A DNA stretch of 64,000 bases. Source: Sinorhizobium shofinae. Lineage in GTDB: Bacteria; Pseudomonadota; Alphaproteobacteria; Rhizobiales; Rhizobiaceae. This document shows, one piece after another, positions 1-9,351 of the stretch. How positions within the stretch are numbered: position 1 is the first letter of the stretch; each line of letters begins with the position of its first letter. The stretch lies in assembly GCA_001704765.1 (NCBI GenBank), contig MBFK01000006.1, positions 62,001-126,000 on the forward strand, in the 5' to 3' direction. Under the pieces are notes generated by a model. That model had not been told where the DNA came from. It did not search any database and saw only the letters and a program-made list of their open reading frames with translations. A program made the position numbers and the translations under genes.

Positions 1-662
1 CCATGCACGACCCAGACGCTCTCGGAGCCGAGATCACGTAGGACTTCCGCGAGCGGATCGACCCACTCCGGCGCGTAGACGCCGACGAGCTGTTGTTTGA
101 CTCCGGCCGGATTGGAGAGGGGGCCCAGCAGATTGAAGATGGTTCTCGTGCCGAGTTCGACCCGGGTCGGGCCCACATGGCGCATGGCCGAATGGTGCTG
201 CTGGGCGAACATAAAGCCGACACCGGCCTCGCGGATGCAGCGGGCAATCGCCTCAGGTCCGATGTCGAGCTTGACGCCGAGGCAGGAGAGCGCATCGGCC
301 GTCCCGGATTTCGAGCTCAGAGCCCGATTGCCGTGCTTGGCGACCGGCACTCCCGCACCGGCGACGATCAGCGATGCCAGCGTCGAGATATTGTAGGTGC
401 CAGCTCCGTCGCCGCCGGTTCCGACGATGTCGATCGCGTCCTGCGGCGCCTCGACCGGCAACATGCGCGCACGCATCGCGCCGACAGCGCCGACGATCTC
501 GTCGACGGTTTCGCCGCGCACGCGGAGCGCCATGAGGAAACCGCCGATCTGCGACGGCGTGGCCGCTCCGGACATGATGATCTCGAAGGCTGCTCGCGCG
601 TCCTCTCGGCTGAGTGCCTCGCGCGCTGCGACTTTTGCGACGAACGGCTTCAAATCACTCAT
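1..662 (-). CDS. trpD: anthranilate phosphoribosyltransferase TrpD (3' part beyond the window edge)
   Basis: Transfers phosphoribose from PRPP to anthranilate, the second step of tryptophan synthesis, in the cytoplasm. The gene runs off the left edge, so only the first 220 residues or so are present; family members have about 335-340. Translation from the ATG begins [15 protein letters not shown] and contains the glycine-rich PRPP loop GTGGDGAGT near residue 80 and the [12 protein letters not shown] segment near residue 108, both hallmarks of the family. It lies 18 nt downstream of the PpiD-like gene on the same strand, so the two may be co-transcribed. Identification is secure; the C-terminus cannot be judged. 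Confidence 0.95.
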   Translation of the reverse strand, partial: MSDLKPFVAKVAAREALSREDARAAFEIIMSGAATPSQIGGFLMALRVRGETVDEIVGAVGAMRARMLPVEAPQDAIDIVGTGGDGAGTYNISTLASLIVAGAGVPVAKHGNRALSSKSGTADALSCLGVKLDIGPEAIARCIREAGVGFMFAQQHHSAMRHVGPTRVELGTRTIFNLLGPLSNPAGVKQQLVGVYAPEWVDPLAEVLRDLGSESVWVVH

Positions 663-680
663 GCTTCGTTTCCTCGTCCG

Positions 681-2573
681 TCAGCGCTGCGCCAATGCCT
701 GCTCGGCAAGCGTCTGGTTGATCGATACGCCATAGACCGACTGCAGCGTTGCGACCATCTGATCGAGTATGTCGTCGCCGCTCGCGCGGGCGATTGCTTC
801 GATCTGGCGGCTGTCATTGTCGAGAGCGTTGGCGGGTGCGCTTTCGTCGACTGCCGTTACCTGCATGAGGATCTGACCCTCGCCCCCCATGCCCGCTGCA
901 TTGGCGACATGTCCGTTCGGGCCGCCGAAGGCCGCCGCTATGGCGGCTTGGCTCAAGGCGGCGTCCTGGGTGGAGCGACTCAATCCGGTCTTCGTTTCGA
1001 CGACAAGGCCGAGTTCGCTCGCAATGTCAGCGAGCTTCGCGCCCTTCTTGATCCGATCCTTCAATTCGGCCGCCTTGGCGGCGAGGGCGACCCGCTGCTG
1101 CTCGGCCGTCCAGTCGGCAGCCACCTCGTCGCGAACCTCGTCGAGCGTGCGATCGCGAGCAGGGATCACCTCTTCGAGGTCGAACCAGGCATAGCCGTCG
1201 CGTCCGATATGGACGGACAGCGTCTCGAGACCAACCTCAGCCTTGAATACGTCCTGGAGAAGGGTGCGTTGCTCCGGCAGCCCGGTCACGTCGTCACCAT
1301 TCTGGTCCTTGCCAGTGGCATCGATCGCGTCGACTGTAGCGAGCTTGAGCTTAAGTCGGTCGGCGACCTCCTTCACGGTCGCGCCAGCAGCCCTTTCGTC
1401 CTCAACCTTGTCATGCAGGCCGACGAGCTGATCGCGCGCCACGGAAAGGGCGATCTCCTTCCGCAATTCCTCCTTGACTTCATCGAAGCTGCGAACGGCT
1501 TCCTGGCGAATATTGGTCACGCGCAGGATGACGGGTCCGAAGGCGCTTTCGATGACGGGCGTCACGCCGCCGTCCTTGGCGACAGCGAAGGCCGCGTCAG
1601 CCACTTTCGGGTCGGGCATCCGCTCCTTGGTGAACTCACCGAGGAGAACATCCGCCGCACTCTTGCCTTCGGCCTTGACGAGATCGTCGAAGGTGGTGCC
1701 GGCCGTGAGCTTAGCGGCAGCGGCGTCGGCCACTTCGCGAGACGGGAAGGCAAGCTGCTCGATTGTTCTCGTTGCCGGCGTGCGGAAGCTTTCCTTGCGC
1801 TTTTCATAGTCGGCACGCAGCTCGTCCTCGGTGACCGAGTCGGTCGCAATCAGATCCTCGGGTTCGAGCTTGATGTAGCTGAACTTCCGATATTCCGGAG
1901 CGCGATAGTTCGCCTTGTGGCTTTCGAACCAGGGGGCCAGCACGTCGTCGCCCGGCGTCTTGACTGGATCGATATTTGCGTTCGAGAGCAGCAGGTAGTC
2001 GACAGTGCGGGTCTCATGCCGGTATTTGCCGACGGCATCGACGAGGATCGTGGGTGCCGCGAACCCGTCCGAGAGCGCATCGACGATTTGCGAGCGAACC
2101 GCCACCTGGCTTCGGTTCTTGATGTAGTCCTGCTCGGTCAATCCGGCATTGCGCAGCACGCTCGAGAAGGTCAGCCGATCGAATTGGCCGTTCGTGCCGT
2201 GAAAGGCGGGGTCCTCGCCGATAAGTCTGGCGAGCCGATCCTCGGAGAGGCCGAGATTCATGTCCTCGGCGAGCTGATCGAGAGCGGCGCCTGCAACGAG
2301 TTGTGAGTAGACCTGCGCCTCTACGCCGAATGCGCGGGCCTGCTGTCGTGTGAGCGGCGTTCCAAGCTGCCGCGAAAGCAGGCTCAGCTGGCGCTCGTAG
2401 GCAAGACGATAATCGCTGGCGGACACCTTCACGTCGCCGACCGTCACCACCGCGTTCGGCGTGCCGGCAACCATCAAGGTCTGACCGCCCCACACCATGA
2501 AGGAGATGATGAGAATGGCCATGAGGCCTTTGACGATCCGCGTCTGGGCGGCGTTTCTCAGGGAGTCGAGCAT
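681..2573 (-). CDS. PpiD-like peptidyl-prolyl isomerase / periplasmic folding chaperone (SurA_N-3 family)
   Basis: A 630-residue protein with a short cytoplasmic N-terminus, one membrane anchor at about residues 15-35 (LMAILIISFMVWGG) and a long periplasmic part. The architecture is that of PpiD: N-terminal chaperone segment, a parvulin-like domain at about residues 255-360, and a C-terminal helical region. PpiD proteins assist folding of exported proteins as they leave the Sec translocon. Parvulin domains of rhizobial PpiD homologues are often divergent, so isomerase activity is not assured. The ATG at 2573 has only a weak upstream AACGAGG. It sits directly upstream of trpD. Confidence 0.88.
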   Translation of the reverse strand: MLDSLRNAAQTRIVKGLMAILIISFMVWGGQTLMVAGTPNAVVTVGDVKVSASDYRLAYERQLSLLSRQLGTPLTRQQARAFGVEAQVYSQLVAGAALDQLAEDMNLGLSEDRLARLIGEDPAFHGTNGQFDRLTFSSVLRNAGLTEQDYIKNRSQVAVRSQIVDALSDGFAAPTILVDAVGKYRHETRTVDYLLLSNANIDPVKTPGDDVLAPWFESHKANYRAPEYRKFSYIKLEPEDLIATDSVTEDELRADYEKRKESFRTPATRTIEQLAFPSREVADAAAAKLTAGTTFDDLVKAEGKSAADVLLGEFTKERMPDPKVADAAFAVAKDGGVTPVIESAFGPVILRVTNIRQEAVRSFDEVKEELRKEIALSVARDQLVGLHDKVEDERAAGATVKEVADRLKLKLATVDAIDATGKDQNGDDVTGLPEQRTLLQDVFKAEVGLETLSVHIGRDGYAWFDLEEVIPARDRTLDEVRDEVAADWTAEQQRVALAAKAAELKDRIKKGAKLADIASELGLVVETKTGLSRSTQDAALSQAAIAAAFGGPNGHVANAAGMGGEGQILMQVTAVDESAPANALDNDSRQIEAIARASGDDILDQMVATLQSVYGVSINQTLAEQALAQR

Positions 2574-2941
2574 GGGGGGCAGAAACCTCGTTGTAGTACA
2601 GCGGCATCACGCCGAATGATTTCGTTCCTTAGAACAAACCAAATGGGAATTGAAGGCCGATCCGTCGTAAATCGCCATACCGCAGAAAGCAGGCTCGGGA
2701 GACACGCAGTCCAGCGGATTTCCTGGCGCTGTCGTGCGCTTTCGCAGAGGCATCCATCGAACGGCAAATTGGGGATCGACGCGAACAAGAAAGCGGATGT
2801 CGGATTCGTTAGCCGGCAATTGAAATCGATCTGCAAAATAGTCGGCTTCAGGCTGGTCTCTCTATGGCCAACGAGAGGGATTCGTGTCTTCGATATTGTC
2901 AGAAACTTGAAGCCCGGCGGCCGTTGCGGAATTTCCATGCC
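2574..2941. other. intergenic region between divergent ppiD-like and Na/Pi cotransporter genes
   Basis: A 368-nt stretch that must carry promoters for both divergent neighbours. Short open frames exist on both strands but none has a convincing ribosome binding site or recognisable product. I see no SOS box, clear hairpin or repeat. Confidence 0.5.
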
Positions 2942-4588
2942 ATGCAATCCACCATCGTAATGGTCAATCTTTTCGGTGCTGTCGCACTGCTCCTGTTCGG
3001 TCTTTCACTGGTGAAGGAGGGGGTAACGCGCGCCTTCGGATCGAGGCTGCGCGCCGGTCTGGCGCGGGGAACGAGTGGCTCGCTGCGCGCCTTCGCGACT
3101 GGCCTATTCGCCACGCTGGCACTGCAGAGCTCCACGGCGACGGCGCTCATGACGGCATCCTTCGTGGAGAAGGGCCTTGTGCAGTCGCGGATGGCGCAGA
3201 TAGTGCTGCTGGGTGCCAATATAGGCACGGCCATGACGGCATGGATCGTTGCAATCGGAATCGGGTGGCTGGCGCCGTTGTTCATTCTCGCCGGTGTCAT
3301 GATGCACCGAATGAGCCAGTCGAGCGCACGCCAAGGCGGCGGCTTTGCTCTGGTCGGTATCGGCCTGATGCTTCTGTCGCTCGAACTGCTCGGCACGGCG
3401 ACGGAGCCAATGCGCGAGTCCGAGGCTTTGGCAGCCTTTCTGGGCATGCTCGACAACGCCTGGCCGGTCGCTATGCTCATTTCGGCTGGTCTGGCGTTCG
3501 CCTCGTCTTCGAGCCTCGCTATCGTCATGCTGGTGCTGTCGTTGTCATCCGCCGGCGTGCTCTCGACGGGGTTGACCGTGGCGCTTGTGCTCGGTGCAAA
3601 TCTGGGCGGCGCGATCCCACCGGTGATCGCCACGCTCGCCGCGGCGCCCGGCGCCCGCCGTGTGACGATCGGCAACCTGATCGTGCGTGGCGTCGGATGT
3701 CTGATCGCGCTTCCGCTGACCGGTCTCAACGCGGACATTCTGCAGGACCTGCCATTGCCGCGACAGAACCTGCCGGTCGATGTCCACCTTTTCTTCAACC
3801 TGGTCGTCGCGTTGATCACCTGGCCTTTCGCGGGGTTGCTGTCGCGGATGATGAGTCGCCTGGTCCCCGACGAAGAGGTAAGCGAGACGGGGCCGCGCTA
3901 TCTTGATGACGCGGTGCTCGATACGCCTGTGATGGCGCTTTCCGGTGCGACGCGGGAGGTGCTTCGGGTCGGAGACCTGATTGAGGCCATGCTCCTGCGC
4001 ACGTCGGCCGCGTTCAACAAGAATGACCTCGGCGAACTCGACGACATCGGAAAAATGGAGAAACAGGTCGATCTCCTGCAGCAGGAAGTGAAGATCTTCC
4101 TGTCGCGATTGGGGCGAGACGGGCTGAACGAGGCGGATGGGCGCCGCTCGATCGTGATCATCGATTATGCGATCAATCTCGAGCACATGGGCGACATCAT
4201 CGAGAAGGGCCTTTGCGAGCAGATTCGCAAGAAGGTTACGAACGGTCTGAAATTTTCCGACGAAGGCTATCAGGAACTTAAGAACCTGTTCGATCTGACC
4301 CTCGACAACTTGCGTATTGCCCAGACGATTTTCGTCTCTAGCAATGCGGACCTCGCCCGACATCTCATCGAGGTCAAGGTCGATGTGCGCCACATGGAAA
4401 AACGCTCGGCGGAACGGCATCTGGAGCGCCTCCGCGACGGCCTGCTTGAAAGCCTGCAGACGAGTTCGCTGCATCTCGACATGCTGCGGGATCTGAAGCG
4501 CATCAACGCGCACATCGCGTCTGTCGCTTATCCAATCGTCGAAGAGAGCGGCCTTTTGACGGAGAGCAGGCTGCGGCCTCAGGCATGA
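2942..4588 (+). CDS. Na+/phosphate cotransporter family protein (NptA/PNaS type, with PhoU-like tail)
   Basis: A 548-residue inner-membrane protein. The first 330 residues are strongly hydrophobic with two repeats characteristic of Na/Pi cotransporter II: LQSSTATALM near residue 62 and ASSSSLAIVML near residue 188. The second half (about 350-540) is hydrophilic and helical like a PhoU domain, a common fusion in this family. Such proteins move phosphate coupled to sodium, sometimes as exporters. The frame is open from 2864, but I take the ATG at 2942 because the hydrophobic domain begins just after it; the 26 upstream codons are unlike a membrane protein N-terminus. The ribosome binding site is weak for either start. 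No phoU or pst genes are adjacent. Confidence 0.88.
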   Translation: MQSTIVMVNLFGAVALLLFGLSLVKEGVTRAFGSRLRAGLARGTSGSLRAFATGLFATLALQSSTATALMTASFVEKGLVQSRMAQIVLLGANIGTAMTAWIVAIGIGWLAPLFILAGVMMHRMSQSSARQGGGFALVGIGLMLLSLELLGTATEPMRESEALAAFLGMLDNAWPVAMLISAGLAFASSSSLAIVMLVLSLSSAGVLSTGLTVALVLGANLGGAIPPVIATLAAAPGARRVTIGNLIVRGVGCLIALPLTGLNADILQDLPLPRQNLPVDVHLFFNLVVALITWPFAGLLSRMMSRLVPDEEVSETGPRYLDDAVLDTPVMALSGATREVLRVGDLIEAMLLRTSAAFNKNDLGELDDIGKMEKQVDLLQQEVKIFLSRLGRDGLNEADGRRSIVIIDYAINLEHMGDIIEKGLCEQIRKKVTNGLKFSDEGYQELKNLFDLTLDNLRIAQTIFVSSNADLARHLIEVKVDVRHMEKRSAERHLERLRDGLLESLQTSSLHLDMLRDLKRINAHIASVAYPIVEESGLLTESRLRPQA

Positions 4589-4785
4589 TGTCGACGTTTA
4601 CCTGACGCCAAGTGGAGGCGCGGCGGGACTTTCCCGAGATAGGGGAGCCACCATCGCCTTTTAACCGGGTTAACGGGACGTGATTGTGCGTTATATGCTT
4701 TTGGCAATACTTTGCTGACGGCACGCGTCGAATCGGGCGACGGGCATGCGCATGAATACCCGAAGAATACCAAGGAGATCAGAGT

Positions 4786-6156
<1,371 letters not shown>

Positions 6157-6264
6157 TCTCGTTAATTATTGAAACTGAAAGTGAAATCGAAGCGGATTGT
6201 TTCGCGCGATAATTTCGTTACCAAGGCTTCGACATTGGTGACGGGGTCGCAGCATTTGAGCTGA

Positions 6265-6282
6265 CACGCCGCAACCGGCGTG
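6265..6282 (+). promoter_or_regulatory. hairpin in the glmS leader
   Basis: CACGCCG at 6265-6271 pairs perfectly with CGGCGTG at 6276-6282 around a CAAC loop. The hairpin ends 22 nt before the glmS start and just upstream of its ribosome binding region (GTGGAGAG). It has no T tract, so it is not a terminator. It could influence translation or mRNA stability; function is inference. Confidence 0.35.
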
Positions 6283-6303
6283 CGAAGGAACGTGGAGAGT
6301 AAT

Positions 6304-8130
6304 ATGTGCGGGATTGTGGGTATCGTCGGCCATCAGCCGGTCTCGGAGCGGCTGGTCGATGCGTTGAAACGCCTGGAATACCGGGGCTACGATTCGGCCG
6401 GCGTCGCGACAATCGACGGTGGAGCGCTTGATCGCCGACGCGCCGAGGGGAAGCTCGTCAATCTCGAGGCAAGGTTGAAAGAGGAGCCTCTGGCCGGCAC
6501 CATCGGCATCGCCCACACGCGCTGGGCAACCCACGGCGCGCCCACCGAACGCAATGCCCACCCGCATTTCACCGACGGCGTCGCGGTCGTTCACAACGGC
6601 ATCATCGAGAACTTTGCCGAGTTGAAGGACGAGCTTTCCGAGGTGGGTGCCGAATTTCAGACCGAGACCGACACGGAGGTCGTCGCGCAGCTGCTGGCCA
6701 GATTTCGCCGGGACGGCATGGGACGGCGCGAGGCGATGCATGCGATGCTGAAGCGCGTGAGGGGCGCCTATGCGCTCGCCGTTCTCTTCGAAGATGATCC
6801 GTCGACGATCATGGCGGCCCGCAACGGCCCGCCGCTGGCGATCGGCCATGGCAATGGCGAGATGTTCCTGGGCTCCGATGCCATCGCCTTGGCGCCATTC
6901 ACCAATGAAATCACCTATCTGATCGACGGCGACTGGGCGATCATCGGCAAGACCAGCGTCCATATCTTCGACATCGATGGCAACGTCGTTACACGCCCGC
7001 GCCAGGTCTCCATGGCAGCGGCCTATCTTGTCGACAAGGGCAATCACCGTCATTTCATGGAGAAGGAAATCTACGAGCAGCCGGAGGTCATCTCGCACGC
7101 CCTCGGCCACTATATCAACTTCATTGACAACCGCGTGGTAGCGGTTTCCGACGCCATCGATTTCGCCAAGGTGCCGAGCCTGGCGATCTCGGCTTGCGGT
7201 ACAGCCTATCTGGCCGGGCTGATCGGCAAATACTGGTTCGAGCGCTATGCGCGCCTGCCGGTCGAGATCGACGTCGCTTCCGAATTCCGTTACCGCGAGA
7301 TCCCGCTGTCGCCGCAGTCGGCGGCCCTCTTCATCTCGCAGTCGGGCGAGACCGCCGACACGCTTGCCTCTCTGCGCTACTGCAAGGAACGCGGCTTGAA
7401 GATCGGCGCGGTCGTCAACACGCGCGAATCGACCATCGCGCGGGAGTCCGACGCCGTCTACCCGATCCTCGCCGGACCTGAGATCGGGGTCGCCTCCACC
7501 AAGGCCTTCACCTGCCAGCTCGCCGTCCTGGCTGCGCTCGCGGTCGGTGCGGGCAGAGCGCGCCGCACCGTCAGCGAGCAGGAAGAACAGGCGCTGGTGA
7601 GAAGCCTTGCCGAGATGCCGCGCCTCATGGGGCAGGTGCTGAACAGCATCCAGCCGAAGATAGAGTTCCTGTCACGTGAACTGTCGAAGTGCCGCGACGT
7701 GCTCTACCTCGGCCGCGGCACGAGCTTCCCCCTCGCCATGGAGGGCGCCCTGAAGCTCAAGGAGATTTCCTACATTCACGCGGAAGGCTATGCCGCCGGC
7801 GAACTGAAACACGGTCCGATCGCGCTCATCGACGAGAACATGCCGGTCATCGTGATTGCGCCGCATGACCGCTTCTTCGACAAGACCGTCTCCAACATGC
7901 AGGAGGTGGCGGCTCGTGGCGGGCGGCTCATCCTGATCACTGACGAGAGGGGCGCCGCCGCGTCGAAGCTCGACACGATGCACACGATCGTGCTTCCGAA
8001 TGTCGACGAGATCATCGCACCGATGGTCTTCTCGCTGCCGGTCCAGTTGCTCGCCTATCATACGGCCGTCTTCATGGGCACCGACGTCGATCAGCCGCGC
8101 AACCTGGCCAAATCGGTCACGGTCGAATGA
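6304..8130 (+). CDS. glmS: glutamine-fructose-6-phosphate aminotransferase (isomerizing) GlmS
   Basis: Makes glucosamine-6-phosphate from fructose-6-phosphate and glutamine, the committed step of hexosamine synthesis. From the ATG at 6304 the protein has 608 residues and starts MCGIVGIVG, placing the catalytic N-terminal cysteine directly after Met; this fixes the start over the upstream ATG at 6280. Two SIS sugar-isomerase domains follow (SACGTAYLAG near 297, SQSGETADT near 345, GRGTSFPLAMEGALKLKEIS near 470), and the C-terminus DVDQPRNLAKSVTVE is typical. GGAGAG precedes the start. Its stop overlaps the next gene by 4 nt. Confidence 0.98.
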   Translation: MCGIVGIVGHQPVSERLVDALKRLEYRGYDSAGVATIDGGALDRRRAEGKLVNLEARLKEEPLAGTIGIAHTRWATHGAPTERNAHPHFTDGVAVVHNGIIENFAELKDELSEVGAEFQTETDTEVVAQLLARFRRDGMGRREAMHAMLKRVRGAYALAVLFEDDPSTIMAARNGPPLAIGHGNGEMFLGSDAIALAPFTNEITYLIDGDWAIIGKTSVHIFDIDGNVVTRPRQVSMAAAYLVDKGNHRHFMEKEIYEQPEVISHALGHYINFIDNRVVAVSDAIDFAKVPSLAISACGTAYLAGLIGKYWFERYARLPVEIDVASEFRYREIPLSPQSAALFISQSGETADTLASLRYCKERGLKIGAVVNTRESTIARESDAVYPILAGPEIGVASTKAFTCQLAVLAALAVGAGRARRTVSEQEEQALVRSLAEMPRLMGQVLNSIQPKIEFLSRELSKCRDVLYLGRGTSFPLAMEGALKLKEISYIHAEGYAAGELKHGPIALIDENMPVIVIAPHDRFFDKTVSNMQEVAARGGRLILITDERGAAASKLDTMHTIVLPNVDEIIAPMVFSLPVQLLAYHTAVFMGTDVDQPRNLAKSVTVE

Positions 8131-8624
8131 TCATCCGGCCCGAGACCGATGGCGACCGCGCAGTTATCCGCGACGTCACCGCAGCGGCCTTCGCAGGTCA
8201 CCCGCACAGCGACCAGAGCGAGCCGCTGATTATCGATCGCCTGCGCGTAGCCGGCGCCCTGACCCTCTCTCTCGTCGCCGCAGAAGGGGAACAGGTGGTC
8301 GGCCACATCGCCTTCTCGCCGGTGACGATCACGCCCCGGGCGACCGGCTGGTACGGGCTCGGTCCGGTGTCTGTGCGCCCGGACAGACAGGGTCAAGGCA
8401 TCGGCAGCACACTCGTTCGCGAGGGCCTTGATAAGTTGCGCGAGATCGGCGCCGCCGGCTGTGTTCTCGTGGGTGATCCCGCCTTCTACGAAAAGTTCGG
8501 TTTCCGCAACGATCCCGCTCTTGTCTTTCCCGGTTGTGCGCCGCAATATTTCATGGTTTTGGCCTTGTCGGAGGCGCGGGTGTCCGGCACGGTCACCTAT
8601 CATCCGGCCTTCGGACCGATATGA
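8127..8624 (+). CDS. GNAT-family N-acetyltransferase
   Basis: A 165-residue acyl-CoA N-acyltransferase. The acetyl-CoA-binding motif is visible as VSVRPDRQGQGIGSTLV near residue 82, followed by VLVGDPAFYEKFGF near 113, typical of the YhbS-like branch. The substrate cannot be inferred. Its ATG overlaps the TGA of glmS (ATGA), so it is probably translated as part of the glmU-glmS transcript. Confidence 0.85.
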   Translation: MIIRPETDGDRAVIRDVTAAAFAGHPHSDQSEPLIIDRLRVAGALTLSLVAAEGEQVVGHIAFSPVTITPRATGWYGLGPVSVRPDRQGQGIGSTLVREGLDKLREIGAAGCVLVGDPAFYEKFGFRNDPALVFPGCAPQYFMVLALSEARVSGTVTYHPAFGPI

Positions 8625-8641
8625 CGATCGATGGCACCTAA

Positions 8642-9334
8642 ATGACGGACGGCTCCAAAAGCGGCATGATCGCAGCCCGGCTGCGCAATTACTTTCTCAC
8701 GGGCCTGATCATCTGCGCGCCCGTGGCTATCACGGTTTGGTTGGTTCGCTCTTTCATCGAATGGGCGGATAGCTGGGTGAAGCCTTATTTGCCGAGCTTT
8801 TATAACCCGGACACCTATTCTCCGGTGGCGATTCCGGGATTCGGTCTCCTCGTCGCAATGCTTGTCATCACCTTCGTCGGTTTCCTGACGGCGAGCCTTG
8901 TGGGACGCTCGATCATCAATTTCGGCGAGTCGCTGCTCGACCGCACGCCGCTCGTGCGTACGATCTACAAGTCGCTGAAGCAGATTTTCCAGACGGTGCT
9001 GCAGGACCAATCCTCCTCCTTCAAAAAGGCCGGGCTGATCGAATATCCAAGTCCAGGGCTTTGGTCGCTGGTCTTCATCGCGACCGACGTAAAGGGCGAG
9101 ATCGCCGCCAAGTTCAACGAACGCGGCATGGATATGGTGGCCGTATTCCTGCCGCCGACACCGCTGCCGACCGCCGGCTTCCTGTTGTTCGTGCCGCGTG
9201 ACAAGATCGTCCCGCTGCAGATGAGTGCCGAGGATGCGGCCAAGCTCCTGATTTCCGGCGGTCTTGTCACGCCGGATCACAAGCCGCTCGCCAACGCACC
9301 GCCACGGACAATCACGCATCATAAGACCGCGTAA
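8642..9334 (+). CDS. DUF502 family inner-membrane protein
   Basis: A 230-residue protein with two transmembrane segments (about residues 17-37 and 66-92) and a conserved C-terminal domain, containing DRTPLVRTIYKSLKQIFQT near residue 100 and VFLPPTPLPTAGFLLFVPRD near residue 162, both diagnostic of DUF502. The family is widespread and of unknown molecular function. It follows the GNAT gene by 17 nt on the same strand and ends 17 nt before the convergent recG stop. The ribosome binding site is poor. Confidence 0.85.
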   Translation: MTDGSKSGMIAARLRNYFLTGLIICAPVAITVWLVRSFIEWADSWVKPYLPSFYNPDTYSPVAIPGFGLLVAMLVITFVGFLTASLVGRSIINFGESLLDRTPLVRTIYKSLKQIFQTVLQDQSSSFKKAGLIEYPSPGLWSLVFIATDVKGEIAAKFNERGMDMVAVFLPPTPLPTAGFLLFVPRDKIVPLQMSAEDAAKLLISGGLVTPDHKPLANAPPRTITHHKTA

Positions 9335-9351
9335 CGTCCGCCGCCCAGCTA

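Noticed and set aside
93-2306. 737-codon open frame on the plus strand
   Set aside because: It lies antisense to the trpD and PpiD-like genes, whose protein sequences are recognisable; the plus-strand translation is Arg/Asp-rich with no family features, typical of high-GC antisense frames.
4661-4673. TTAACCGGGTTAA resembling a CtrA site upstream of glmU
   Set aside because: The two TTAA boxes are separated by 5 nt, not the 7 nt of the CtrA consensus; it is kept only as a short palindrome.
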